NCBI GenBank assembly: GCA_020746995.1
Contig: JAGPXD010000002.1
Location: forward strand, 2,356,001-2,420,000
Length of the DNA: 64,000 nt
Origin: Plectosphaerella cucumerina
Taxonomy: Eukaryota > Ascomycota > Sordariomycetes > Glomerellales > Plectosphaerellaceae
Reading direction: 5' to 3'
Part shown: in pieces, positions 1 through 11,715 of the stretch
How the letters are laid out: each line of letters starts with the position of its first letter
How positions within the stretch are numbered: position 1 is the first letter of the stretch
Translations under genes and position numbers: made by a program
Notes under the pieces: model-generated
The model's input: only the letters and a program-made list of their open reading frames with translations
Database searches by the model: none
Told to the model about the DNA's origin: nothing

Positions 1-100
1 TTCCTTGAGCCAGGATGGCGCTGGGCCCAATTACAACACCACCTGCGATGGCAACCAAGCTTCGCAGACTGCGTGAATTCACATCTCTGCGCCAGCGCAT
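1..100 (-). CDS. Partial gene: N-terminal signal-peptide-like exon running off the left edge
   Basis: Reading the minus strand from an ATG at 100-98, 33 codons stay open to the edge of the window. The peptide begins with a basic stretch (MRWRRDVNSRSLR) followed by a hydrophobic core (SLVAIAGGVVIGPSAILAQ). This is the layout of a secretory signal peptide or a first membrane span. The same frame has a stop about 90 bases upstream of the ATG, which supports this start unless an upstream exon is spliced in. The product cannot be named because the mature part lies outside the window. It would be in tandem with the Scp160 gene on the same strand. The call is an inference from a short peptide. Confidence 0.35.
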   Translation of the reverse strand, partial: MRWRRDVNSRSLRSLVAIAGGVVIGPSAILAQG

Positions 101-1058
101 TTCCGATCTGAGACCGGTCCGACTGTCAAGGTCACTGGATCTCGTCTCCGACTCGATGAATCCAGTCTTTGCAATCCCCGGGCCCTCTCACCATTGGAAA
201 TGGAGTTTGAGAGCAGACGGGAGAATCGCAAGAGCAAGAGCATCGCATGAGCTGGGCCAGGCCCAAATACACGACCTACTCACGGCTGGTGTTCCTGCTG
301 CCAGCAGGGCTCGCATGCCGGATCTCGGTGACACGCACAGCAACTCTTAGTTCCCTAGCCACCATCTTCTCACAAAGAAGTTTCGAGCGGACAGAGGTGC
401 CAATCGAATACAAGCTCTCTGCGTCTTGGCCCACGCTTTGCGGTGTGTCCCCAGACACAGCTAAAAGACGGTCCCGGAAAATCACTATCTTCGTCCACTG
501 GGCAAACCTTTGCCTTACGGCTGTGCCGCCCTTGGTGACGACGGATCTACAAAAGAAACCCGTACGCATTCAATGTGAGAAAGTTAGAAGACAGCCCTCA
601 GGGGCACGTGGGAGGTCAGTTCCCAAGCACTTGAACTCAAAGGAAACGGCCATCATCATCATGTCTGAGAACTATGGGTAGTTCGAAGCAATATGCAAAC
701 AAAGGGAGGAAGGACTTCACAGAGGAAGGGAGAATCACGTCACACAATACACACATGCACCAAAGTCAAGGATCCCGCATACGTGCCGTGAAGCTGTTGA
801 AGATCCATCACTTGAGCATCACAGAGAGACGGTCATAGCTGATGATCACATCTGAAGGACCCCCAGCGCCTACATCACCGACAAACAGACAAGCATCATG
901 AACCGAATTAAAATCTTAGATATGCTACATGAGACGCTTGTTCGTAATGCGCCCAAATCTGGACCCAGTGACCATGTGTAATGATGCTCGTTCCAGATCG
1001 CATGCCCCTTCGATGCCTTCAGACGCCTACAAAAGTACACGGCCCTTCTTCAATCTCC
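101..1058. other. Intergenic: Scp160 3' flank and promoter of the left-edge gene
   Basis: Only short overlapping reading frames with no recognisable domains occur here. I see no tRNA, repeat or conserved coding segment. It should hold the 3'UTR of the Scp160 gene (right part) and the promoter of the truncated left-edge gene. Confidence 0.4.
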
Positions 1059-4000
1059 CTACTCCCTCTGGACGCGAGAGGCGAGACCCTCGCGGACGGC
1101 CTCAAGGATGAGCTCCTTGGCCTTCTCGACACCCTCCTCAGTTCCGATGAGCTCAATGGCATCGTCGTTTGAGTCATTGCGGGGCACCTGGATGCGGCAT
1201 CCGCTCTCGGTGCGGATGTTGTTGACGGTAGAACCGCCCTGGCCGATGACGTAGCGGTACGTCTTGGGATCGGGGAGGACGAGGTAGCCGACGGTGGTGT
1301 TCTTCTGCGACTGCTCAATGGCCTTGGCGATGATGGCCTTGGCCTTGGCGACGTTCTCGGGCGAGCCGCGGAGGACCCAGGGGATGTCGCCGTCCTCCTT
1401 GGAGGTGAGGCTCTCGACCTTCCACGAGTGAGCATCCGCCGTGGTCTCCTCATCGTCGGTGATGAGGGGCAGGGCGCCGCCGTTGGCACGGGACGCGCTG
1501 GGCTTGGGGGGCACAGTGTGGCCATCGTGTCCAACGGAGACGTGGTGGTTGTTGCGGAGCTGACGGAAGATCTGGCCGTTGTTGGAAATGGCATGATGCA
1601 GGTTGCGGGGCACCTGGACAGCCTCGCCCTCCTGCTCCTTGACCAGCTCAGCAATGTGCTCCTTGGCCTTGGTCACGTTCTCAGCGCGGCCCGTGATCTT
1701 GACGCCCGTCTTTCCATCGCCCTGGCGGGGGATGTCAATGCTGACGGACAGCTGAGACTCGAGCTGCTTCTTGGTCTCACCGCCGCGGCCAATGAGGCTG
1801 CGGTGCTTCTCAATGGGGACCTCAAGAACCTCGGTGACCTGGTTCTCGCGCTCCTCAACGATCTCTTGGATCCTGGCGCAGATCTTCTCAACGACGCTGC
1901 TGCGGCCCTCGACCTTGATGGTGTTGCCGTCGGCATCCTGCTTGGGGAACTGGATGGTGCGGGCAAGCTCGCGGCGATCGTCCGAACCACCGGCAGCAAG
2001 AACAATCTCGCGGAGGGCAGAGCCTGTGACAAATTAGCGCATGCGAGAAAAACTTGGGGTCGATTGTGGACTTACCGCCAGATCCAATGAGAGCACGGTG
2101 GTGCTTCTTGTCGACGTCGAGAGTCTTAACGACAGTGTCGGCGAAGACAGACCTCTGGGCCTCCAGGGCCTTCTTGGCGGCGGCAACCTGCTCCTTGGTG
2201 CCCTTGATGACAATGTCGACGGTTTCGTTATCCCGGTCGCCAGGGACATCAATCTTGGCACCCGTCGCCTGACGGAGGTCGTCCAGGGCAGCGCCACCCT
2301 GGCCGATGATGGAGGGCACCTGCTTCTGGGGAACGGTGACGGTCGCCGTGTTGGAGGTGTCCCTGAGGTACAGAAGCAGAGACATGATCTCTTCGCGAGC
2401 TTCATCGGCGCCCTTCTTGCCACCACGGATGATGACCTCGTCAGCAGCCTGCTGGCGCTTGGGCTTTCCGGCATCGCTGGCGGCATCGGCCTCCGGCGCG
2501 TCCTCCTTGGCGGCCTTGGGGGCCTTGGGGAAGAAGATGAGGACCTTGTACTTGGTCTGCAGGCGGTTGATGACACTGCCACCGGATCCGATGAGCTCCC
2601 TGTGGAACTTGGGCTCAACCTTGATGATGTGGGTCGTCTCATCAGCCAGGGACTTGCTGAGAGAGATGATGTGCGCCTTGGCAGCATCGCACTTGGCCTT
2701 GGGGCCCTTGAGGTCGACCTTGTTGTCGCCAACCTGGATCTCCACGTCGAACCTGTCCCTCAGCTCGTTGATGTTGCTGCCACCCTTGCCAATGAGGTGG
2801 TTGGCGAACTTCTGAGGGAAGTCGAAGGAGAGAGTGAAGTCACGCTCCTTCTCATCCTGCGTCTCCTGTTCAACGAAGGCAATGATCTTGGCCTGGAGGG
2901 ACTCGACCGCGGAGGCGGGGCCACGAACGGTGACGATGGTGCGTGCGGAAGAAACGCGAACGGGGATCTGGTCCGCGGAACGCTTCTCTTGCTCCTTCTT
3001 GATGAACCGGCGGAGACGCTCGTGGAACTTCTGGGGGACGTCAACGGAGGCAGAGGTGATCTTCTCCTGCTTGTTGATGATGTCCAGAATGTGGGCACGA
3101 GCCTCGTCAAGACCCTGCTTGAAAGCATTGATCTCATCAGCCGTAGGCGCGCCAGGCTTGATCTCGGGCTTGCTCTGCGCCGCAGAGGGGCCCTCGAAGA
3201 CGAGAAGCACAGGTGCGTTGCCCTCGTCGGCAGAGGGGAGGACAACGTGCACACCGTGGCTTTGGGTCATGCGGGGGCTGACATCCTTGCGCAGATAGGC
3301 GTGGAAGAAGGGATCGACGGGGACAACGGAGATCCTGGAGGGGGGCAGCGCGTGAATGACACCGGTAATGGCGGACTGCGCCTTGATGGCGTTCTTGCCA
3401 TCTCTGGCGTAGAGCTCCCAGGGAAGAGCCTGGCCCTCGGCGGTGGCCGGGGTGTTGATGAAGGTGTTGTGAGCCTTCTCGAGCTCGGAGATGACGTTCC
3501 TGTGGCGCAGGAAGCGGGTGATGTTCCTGGCGTGAAGACCGGAGCCGCCGGGAGCGTTCCTGTGCAGGCGGGAGATGTCGATGTTGGAGCTCTGCATGTT
3601 CATGGCAAGGTCCATGGCATGCTCGACACCTTCATTGATGCTCTCCTGCGGGCCGATAACAGTGATCATGTCGTTGTCGTCCTCGGACGGGATAAAGATG
3701 GCACATCCGGTCTTGGCGAAGAAATCGTCAGGGCTCAGGCCACGGGGGCCGACAACGAACTGGTGGCGACCCTGCTGGATGGCGAATTGCTCGATGAGGA
3801 GCTGCTCGCGCAGTTCAGCAGCACGACGCTCAAGCTCGGCACGGGCAGCCTTGACAGCGTTGCGGTCTCCGGCAAGCTGGATGGGGTTGTCGTGTCTGCA
3901 AGGGACGAAGACGGGCCGCTGGCCAGGCTCGGGGACCGCAGGGACAGGCTCCGATCCCCAGGCCTGGTGACCGGGAACACGGACGTTGACACCACTCTCC

Positions 4001-4920
4001 TCGAAACCGCTGAGACGGCTGTTCTCGGGGCCAGCGAGGAAGGGGTAGAACTGGGCAGGAATGTCCCTCAGCTTGGTGGTGACGTTGGCAGTACGCTCCC
4101 CGGCGATCTTGAGAATCTCGTTTCTAGCGGCAGCCGCGGAGATGGCGTTACCCTCGACGGAGATGTCGATGGTCGACTCGTCGTCGTCGTCATCGTCGTT
4201 GGCTGCTTGAGTCTCATCGACCTTGGGGAGCTGGATGCGGGCACCAGTCTTCTCCTGGAGCGACTTGATGGTGGCACCCTGGCGACCAATGATGTGGGCA
4301 CGGGCCGAGCGGGGGATTTCGACCTTGATGGTGGTCTTGAGGCCGATCTGGTTGACGAGGTCCCGGAGGGCCTGCTGAGCGACATCCTGGGCGCCGGTGG
4401 CATCAAACTTGAGCCTTCCGTTGCTAGAGTTGGACATGGTGATGTTGGCGCGAGACTTGCGGTTGATATCCTTGATGATGTCGGGAATGGGCCGGCGAAG
4501 CTGGTGGCGGGGGAGAATGAACTGCGGCTCGAGGAGGATAGACTCGACGTTGCGACCAGGGATGTTCACCGAGGGCATGGCGGGCTTGGGGGTGCCAGCA
4601 CCGGAGCCAGGGGTAGACGAGCGGGAGATGACATCGGGAGTCGACGCAGAGGCCTTGCCGTTGGACTTTGCGCCCCAGATGGGGGCCACATTGGCCTTGC
4701 TCTTGCCGGCGCCGAGCTCAGGGAAGAGCTCGTGGGACTGGGTATCGATCTTGCCAGACTTGGAGGTCTGCTTCAGGGGAGCCTTGGGAACGAGAGGGTC
4801 CTCATCGGGGACATCCTCGATGGTGACGTGGTGAGAGGACTCGCCAGCGTTGTGCTGCTGGAGGAGTCGCTGGGCGGCAGAGATCTCGCCAGTGGCGGCA
4901 TCGGCAGAAGATGAGGCCAT
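1059..4920 (-). CDS. SCP160: Scp160/vigilin-type multi-KH-domain RNA-binding protein
   Basis: Two exons, complement(join(1059..2023, 2076..4920)), give 1269 residues, close to the 1222 of yeast Scp160. The 52-nt intron runs from a GTAAGT donor at 2075 to a CACAG acceptor at 2024. The N-terminal 120 residues are low-complexity and start MASSSADAATG. After that, KH domains follow one another to the C-terminus. Canonical GxxG loops are visible as IGRQGA, IGKGGS, IGSGGS, IGQGGA, IGSGGS, IGRGGE and IGQGGS, with several degenerate copies such as ISNNGQ, typical of vigilins. In the family these proteins bind mRNA on ER-associated polysomes and affect translation, telomeric silencing and ploidy. The start is the first ATG downstream of a 5'UTR intron. 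The identification is strong; the exact KH count was not computed. Confidence 0.93.
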
Positions 4921-4984
4921 TTTGATGACGGGTAGATTCAGGGATCAGGAGGGCACACAGGCGGCAGGCTGAGAGTCGATGGAT

Positions 4985-5062
4985 CTGGTAGAAAAGGGGG
5001 AAGTTAGCCTCCAAGCCAGAAGTATAAAAGAACTGTCTAAGAGTCTCCGGGAGGGTACTTAC
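4985..5062 (-). promoter_or_regulatory. 5'UTR intron of the Scp160 gene
   Basis: On the minus strand a GTAAGT donor begins at 5062, a GCTAAC branch-like site follows, and a pyrimidine-rich tract ends in TACCAG at 4985. The 78-nt span lies 64 bases upstream of the ATG at 4920. Splicing it would leave a short leader. Inferred from motifs only. Confidence 0.55.
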
Positions 5063-8000
5063 CAGATGGGAAGGAGGAAGCGGACGTTCATTCACCGTGG
5101 GTTGATGAATGGCTTCAGTTGCTGTTGGGGAAAGCTGTAGATGGATGGAGTAGCACGAGCTTATCCTAGAGCATTCCGTAGCTTCAATGGGAGCGGGGAG
5201 GAGACCAAGTTCGTCAAAAGACGATGAGAGAGACCAAGAGGTGACAACAGACAACTCTGTCTGTAGTCGGGAGGGGAGAAGATGGGTGGGAAGAAGGGTG
5301 TGGTGATGCGGTTGGAGAGGAGAGGGTGGAAGGGTGAGGTGGTAGAAACCCCGGGCCTCCACGATGGTCAACTCGAAATTATTGGGACCAGTCCCGGAAG
5401 TCAATTGGCGGTCCACCTCCAGGCGTATTGTGGCATCTGGCTACTTCCAGAAGGGTCGGACTGACTGGGGTGCAGTGTGGCGTAGTGACTTGAGGAGGCA
5501 AAGCCACAGGAGGGGCACACGTCTCAAGTGAATGGGGCAGTCACGTGCTGTGGAAGAGGAGCTCGGTGAGTTCTGTGGGGGCCGGTGAACTCTCGGTCAG
5601 TGTTGGGAGCTCTCGGTGAGTATCGGTCTGGGTTGGACAAACTTGCAAATGACAGGACGATCTCAAAGAAAAAGACCGTTAGCAACTGAGCTGGAACATG
5701 ATATCAAGGCGGCCAAGACTAAGAAATGCACATATTTCGGATTATTCTTAGAAGGCTAGAGACAAGTGTACAGTCGAGCTTTCAAGAGACCTGGGCACAT
5801 GTCGATATCCTCTCTCTCTTTACCTGCTGCAATCACATTTGCTTTACTTGGAACGGGAGGACTCGGCTATTTCCCCCTTGATTGAGGTTGCCGGGTTTCG
5901 TGTGGACGTGGACGGGGGCGGGCCTTGCCATGTTGTGCACAGGAGATGCCGAGATCTCACGAATGGTTGTTCACGGGAAGCAGTCAAATCTGTGGCTACC
6001 CGGACAGTTGTAACGGACCTTGTCCAGGCCAGAACTGCATATGATGCTTGTCATCGAATGCATTGCCAATGTTTGAAGAGTCGCGGCCTAGTAGCTGGGA
6101 GCCTTTGCTGTGATCTCAACTTTAAGCAGTGCCTAGACAATGGTGAGCTCAGCTTGCCCAAAGCCCAGACCCTGAGCTGACAATGCGGCTGACGTCGTAA
6201 GAGCCCCAAGCTCCTCGAAACCCACTTCCCTTTCCAGCTCCTGGGGTTCCCAAGGATGAGAGCTAGACGACCATAACGGGCCTGCGCTTGGGTGTTCTGG
6301 AAGGGGAATAGTAGAGGGCAGGCCGATTTGGACAGAAAATCAGGCGGAGGGTGAGGGCCGCGGAGCCATTGGAGATGGTTGGTGGACGCCTGATGATGCC
6401 ATTGAGGTGTGATTCCTTGGTTGGGTGGGTCGGACCCCTGCGCCAGCCGGACACAGGACCATTTTCGGGTACCACAACGGTCACAAACGAACGACGGGAC
6501 TCGGAGACGAAATGGGATGCTGACGGGCTGGGTCTGTAATCTGGGCAATTTCAAGTTCAACCGTAGTCGTGGGATTTGGGTAAGCGGCGGAAGCTAGGGG
6601 TTTGGCCGATCCCCTCGGCCGGCATTCTAGGCAATCGCGGTGGCGAGAGAACAATGGCAAGGAGAGCACTAGTCCTCCGGCATCTGCTGAGGCGCCAGTC
6701 CGCCATTTTGTTGTCTATGAACTTGTAGAAGCTAATAATAAGGGCATTGATTGCGGCTGTATCTTGAAGTCAAGTTGGACGATCTACAACCTGAGAAATC
6801 GATGGCTGAAGCTTCCGACCTCGACGGTCGAGCAAGAGGACACAGTGACCTCAGCCTGTGACATCGTGGTCACCAAGAACGGCCCGGCCCACTTGGATCC
6901 ATCAAGAGCAAACACGAGCTGGAGGGGGCCGCGGCTGCTGTGCAGCAATTCCTTGACACCCGTCTGCAAGGAACAGGGACCAGAGGCCGCCGCAGATGCA
7001 GCAAAATGTATCTCAAAATAGGTAGGCAGGCAAGCAGGTACCAGGTTTTTCGAGACTCCATTGCCACCATCCGAATGTCACCCAGCTGTCTTGAATCCTC
7101 GGCATTGTCTGCTTGCCTGCTTTGCTTTGGTGCGCCGGGCGCCCAAGCTCCCAGCCTGATGTGAAGATACGGCAATTGGTCGGATGCAAAATTGTGGAGA
7201 CATCCGGGTCGCCCGCACTTCGGCAGCAGGAGCGACAAGACTGGAGTGCCTCCCAAAAATTCTCTGGGCAGGAGCTCAGAGCCAAGGAGAGAGAACGAGG
7301 GAAAGAAGGAAGGAACTCTATAGATTTACGGACGGCCACCTTGGGCAAGCCCATTTCCCGCGCCCCCTCCACATCCAGCCATTGCGCGCCTCTCCTCCAA
7401 ACTTAGGGCTTCTTCCGCCCACTGACCCGACGTTTCGCTCTCTACCTTTCCATCTTTGTTCCCATCACCTCCCTTCACCACCTCCACTCAAGTCGTGAAC
7501 TCCACGCACTCCCACCCCCTCCACCAGCGATACCTAGGTAACAAACAAAACAAACAACAACCCAAGTATCATATCTTTTTCCAACCCCTCGGCGCGAGTT
7601 TCAACCGACGCGGACCCGCGCACCGTGCGCTACCTTAGCCTCAAGGGCCTTCCCAGAAGCAACTCAGCGCCTGAATCCCCTGGATCCGACGACAGACCAG
7701 CCCGCAGCCCGCAGCCCCCATCCACCTCCACCTCCATCCACCTCCACCGCAAAAGTCCAGGTCAGCTTGACCCACCAAGCCCGGCATTGATCGTCGCTCC
7801 CAGTGGCTTTGCGATGCGGCAGCAAAGCACTGCGCGCCCTACCAGGAGCTCCCACCCAGTCCGCATCAAAGCCACCTCACAATCTCTTCTGCTCTTGTGA
7901 GGGGACGAGACAACAACCAATTCACCAACACGCGTGAGCATCTCTTGACCGCGACGAGACCCCGTCTCACGGTGCAAAAGGAACAAACATCCTCGGCCCT

Positions 8001-8930
8001 GATCGGCCGTCTTCCATACCAAGCTCGACTCAGTTTAGGGGCCGATCCGGCTACCCTCCAGGCCCTGCACGGATACCCGCGCCAGCTTTCGGGGCCCTCT
8101 TTGCCAACACACGACGTCCGAAGCACCCCAAAAGAGCCCACTCGGCTCCCCCTCCTATTTGCCCCTCCCAACCTCAGACTGGATATCAGCACACCCAGTC
8201 CCCGCCTTCCGTTCCGAACCAGCAGCACGCAGCGCCAGACGAAACATCACACGGTGCGGACAGTATCGAGTTGACCATTGTCGGCAAAAGCATACATTCA
8301 GCAGCCATCTGGGACTTGCCTCAGAGAGAAAGAACAGAAGGCGTTTGGTTGCCCGTCGCCCGTCTGCATTGCCCCGGTCGACCCCCATCTTCCCCCCTTC
8401 GCCGAGTCAATCGACGTACCGGCACCAGCAGCGTGACGCATCTGCCTGCGTGACGCTACTCATCGCCCAATTGCGTCGGCCCTTTCACGGCTGGTCAAGC
8501 TCGACTTCGTCGTCCCACCCGACCCTTCGACCCCGTCGAACCCAGTCTCACAAGCCGTCTGTCTGTCTCTGGAGGACACCTGGATCGGCGAGTACCAATA
8601 ACCATACCGGTAGCCCACGTCGCTTCCTCCTGGTTTGCCGCGCATCAAGCCTCTGCGAATTCCCATCACACCATCACGGTCCTGTTTCGGGGTGGTCCTG
8701 TCAAGAAGAGGTAAACCACCCACCACTGGCCCAAAAACCCCGCGCGAACAAGCGCGACTGCGACTTGCGACCGGCCTGGTTAATTGCCCTGCAACGCCTC
8801 TCATACTGTACCAGGGGTGGACAATCGGCCTTGCGCGGCCACTACCAATTTTGACCCTCCTTCGCTCCCGCCCCAAGCCCCATTCCTTTTCTTTGACGGT
8901 GTCTGGGCCCAGAACTTTGTCTTTCAAGTC
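5063..8930. promoter_or_regulatory. Divergent upstream region between SCP160 (-) and STE20 (+)
   Basis: No conserved coding region was found in 3.9 kb. The SCP160 side (5500-5650) has imperfect copies of a GGTGAGT/CTCGGTGAGT-like string. The STE20 side from about 7440 to 8930 is strongly C/T-rich with CCACCTCCA runs, like long pyrimidine-rich fungal leaders. It contains several ATGs and open frames of 60-230 codons with biased, non-conserved composition, so it may be a long 5'UTR with upstream ORFs. A 10-bp palindrome TACCTAGGTA lies at 7531-7540. Confidence 0.4.
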
Positions 8931-11715
8931 ATGGACAATCAATCACAACTTTCCAACGGCAACTCCCAGCGTCGACGGCTCACCAAGAAACCGCCCTCGG
9001 GCCACCACTACACCCGCTCTTCAGGTGGTCTCGATGGTGGCATTGACGCCCAATCTCTGCAGAGCAAACGCAGCTCCACGAGTCTGAGGAGAGCTCCGAG
9101 CGCGCCGCCCCCCAGGTCGACGCCGACAAACACCTCCAGCGGCTCTTCGCCTCGACACCTCCCCTCGTCTCAGCACGCCAACCCCTCCCCGACCCTGGCC
9201 CAGGGCCAGTTCACCCCCTCCTACTACCAGCGCAACAGCGCCCTCGCCCGCCGAGATCGCCTCTCCGACTCGGACGAACAACCCCCGCAGGAGTCCGACG
9301 AATTCATCGGTGCTCCTTTCGACGGAGCTGCCATTCTCAATCGCATCGAGCAGACAAAGTCTCCTGTCGCACCTCAACCCGGCCTGCATCGTCCTCACAT
9401 CCCTCCCCCGCTGCTGAAGGCGAATACCGACACCCGTACCATGACCCCGGCCCTCGGCCATTCCGCCGGCTTCAACAATTCCGATTCTGTTCTCAGCGAA
9501 AAGATGCAGGCATCCAGGGCCATGGACAACCAGGTCGCTACCCCGAAGCGGTACTCTGACGAGACCAAGGAGCCAAAGCCCGGCGTCCTGAGGAAGAAGT
9601 CGGGCTTCTCCGGGCTCGTCAGCAGCTTGGTCGGCTCACAGAAGAAGCCTACAATCTCGGCGCCGGAGAACCCTGTCCACGTTACTCACGTCGGCTATGA
9701 CAGTTCGACCGGCCAGTTCACGGTCGGTCTCTTTCCCGCCGCGTCGTTGCCCTGTCCCATCTGCTGACACTTGCGTACAGGGCCTTCCGAAGGAATGGCA
9801 ACGCTTGATCAACGAGAGCGGCATCCCCGAGAAGGAGAGGCGGGAGAACCCTCAGACCATGGTTGATATTCTCACGTTCTACAAGGAGACCACCGAGCGC
9901 CCGGCCGAGGACCAGGTCCTGGAGAAGTTCCACGATGCCCGCCCGCCAGAGTACCGCCAGTACTCCAACAGTCCCGGAGGCCCCCTCTCGCCGGGCATGT
10001 ACCCCTCGACGGGTTATCAGGGTATGTCATCATTCAGTTCACCTACGAGTCCGCTCTTTCCAACTGTCAATCATGAAGGATCATTCGAAAACCCAAGGCA
10101 ACCACCACCCATCCCGGGTAGGGTCCCGGGCTCGGTCAAGGACGCCAACATGATGCCCAGCCGTCCCGCTCCTCGGCCTCCCGTGTCGTTCCAGAACCGA
10201 GCCGGTCCCTCGGCGCAGCAGGGCATGGCCAAGGATTCTGGCATCGGCATCATCCAACCTGGTGACGACCTCCCGGCGACTGCCTACGCTGCCCCCAAGG
10301 ACAACGTGCCCATGCTGCCCGAGGAGCATCGGTCGCGGTCCAACTCACGGGTCAACGGCACCTCGCCTTACATGCCCTCCACACCACAGCCCCAGGGCAG
10401 CCCCTCGCCATCGGCGCAGCAGGCGGCTGCTTATCAACAGCAGCTGCTACAGCAACAGCAGGAGCAGGCCCTGGCGCAGGCTCAAGCCGCCATGTCTGGC
10501 CAGATCGGACGTGCCCCGAGCAAGCGTCAGGCCCCAACCCAGCAGCAACAGCAGCATCATGTGCAGGCACCCATGACGCCCCAGCAGCAGTACCCCCAAG
10601 GTCAGATGCCGGGCAGCAATGGCCCTGCCGCCGCCGCCCGTTCGAACGTCGGCATCCCTGGTCAACCCGGCTCCAGGCCGCGACACCGTCCTCGCCCCAG
10701 CAACGCAATCGACATTGTGTCGGCTCTCAAGCGCATCTGCTCCGAGGGCGACCCTCGCGAGATTTACCGCGGATTCAACAAGATCGGCCAAGGCGCGTCA
10801 GGCGGAGTGTACACGGGCCACGAGCGCGGCACCAACCGCCTGGTTGCTATCAAGCAGATGAATCTTGAGCAGCAGCCCAAGAAGGACCTGATCATCAACG
10901 AGATTCTGGTCATGAAGGAAAGCTCGCACCCGAACATTGTCAACTTCATTGACAGCTTCCTCTGCGGCGGTGAGCTCTGGGTCGTCATGGAGTTCATGGA
11001 AGGTGGCAGCCTTACTGATGTTGTCACCTTCAACATGATGACCGAGGGCCAGATCGCGTCGGTGTGCAGAGAGACTCTCAAGGGACTTCAGCACCTGCAC
11101 TCCAAGGGTGTCATTCATCGCGATATCAAGTCGGACAACATCCTTCTCTCCCTTGAGGGAAACATCAAGCTGAGTAAGTCTGGATTTTCCTTGAAATTGA
11201 GATGCTTTACTGACGCCCAGTAGCCGATTTCGGTTTCTGCGCCACAATCAACGAGGCACAGAACAAGCGCACCACCATGGTCGGCACACCCTACTGGATG
11301 GCGCCTGAGGTCGTCACACGTAAGGAGTACGGCCGCAAGGTGGACATCTGGTCGCTGGGCATCATGGCCATCGAGATGATCGAGGGCGAGCCTCCATACC
11401 TTACAGAATCGCCTCTGCGGGCCCTGTGGCTCATCGCCACGAACGGCACCCCGGCGATCAAGGACGAGCAGAACCTCACGCCTGTCTTCAAGGACTTCCT
11501 CTACTTTGCGCTCAAGGTCGATCCGGAGAAGCGGGCCAGTGCTCACGACTTGCTGAGAGTAAGAACCCCATCTCGACGATTGTGGTGAATTTTTTTCGCT
11601 GACATGTTACCCCCAGCACGACTTCATGAAGCAGTGTGTGGACCTTTCCCAACTGTCTCCCTTGGTGCGAGCTGCTAGGGAAGCTCGCCTCCAAGAAAAG
11701 GCAAAGAAGGGCTAG
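8931..11715 (+). CDS. STE20: Ste20-type p21-activated serine/threonine kinase (PAK)
   Basis: Four exons, join(8931..9722, 9781..11173, 11224..11558, 11617..11715), encode 872 residues. A CRIB/PBD domain sits at about residues 242-300 (HVTHVGYDSSTGQFTGLP), split by intron 1. A Pro/Gln-rich linker with poly-Q runs follows, and the kinase domain occupies about 590-845. Visible kinase motifs are the IGQGASGGVY loop, VAIKQM with Lys near 622, HRDIKSDN, DFGFCA and the activation segment GTPYWMAPE. There is no PH domain ahead of the CRIB, which argues for Ste20/Mst20 rather than Cla4/Chm1. In the family, Cdc42-GTP binds the CRIB and relieves autoinhibition, and the kinase feeds MAPK cascades and polarity. 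The acceptor of intron 2 was set at 11223 because it restores KLTDFGF. The start is the first ATG giving the Ser/Arg-rich N-terminus; an in-frame upstream extension is possible. Confidence 0.93.

Noticed and set aside
2041..4914. 957-codon open frame on the plus strand, opposite SCP160
   Set aside because: It is the mirror of a GC-biased coding strand; the opposite frame carries the KH repeats. Its translation is a Leu/Gly/Asp/Val-rich shadow with no domain.
7531..7540. Palindrome TACCTAGGTA, with related ACCTAGG/AGGTACCT strings near 27902
   Set aside because: Short palindromes of this kind recur by chance; no array or spacing supports a defined binding site.
8159..8854. 231-codon plus-strand frame upstream of STE20
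   Set aside because: Arg/Ser/His/Pro-rich translation of C-rich leader sequence with no domain; overlapping frames are equally open.
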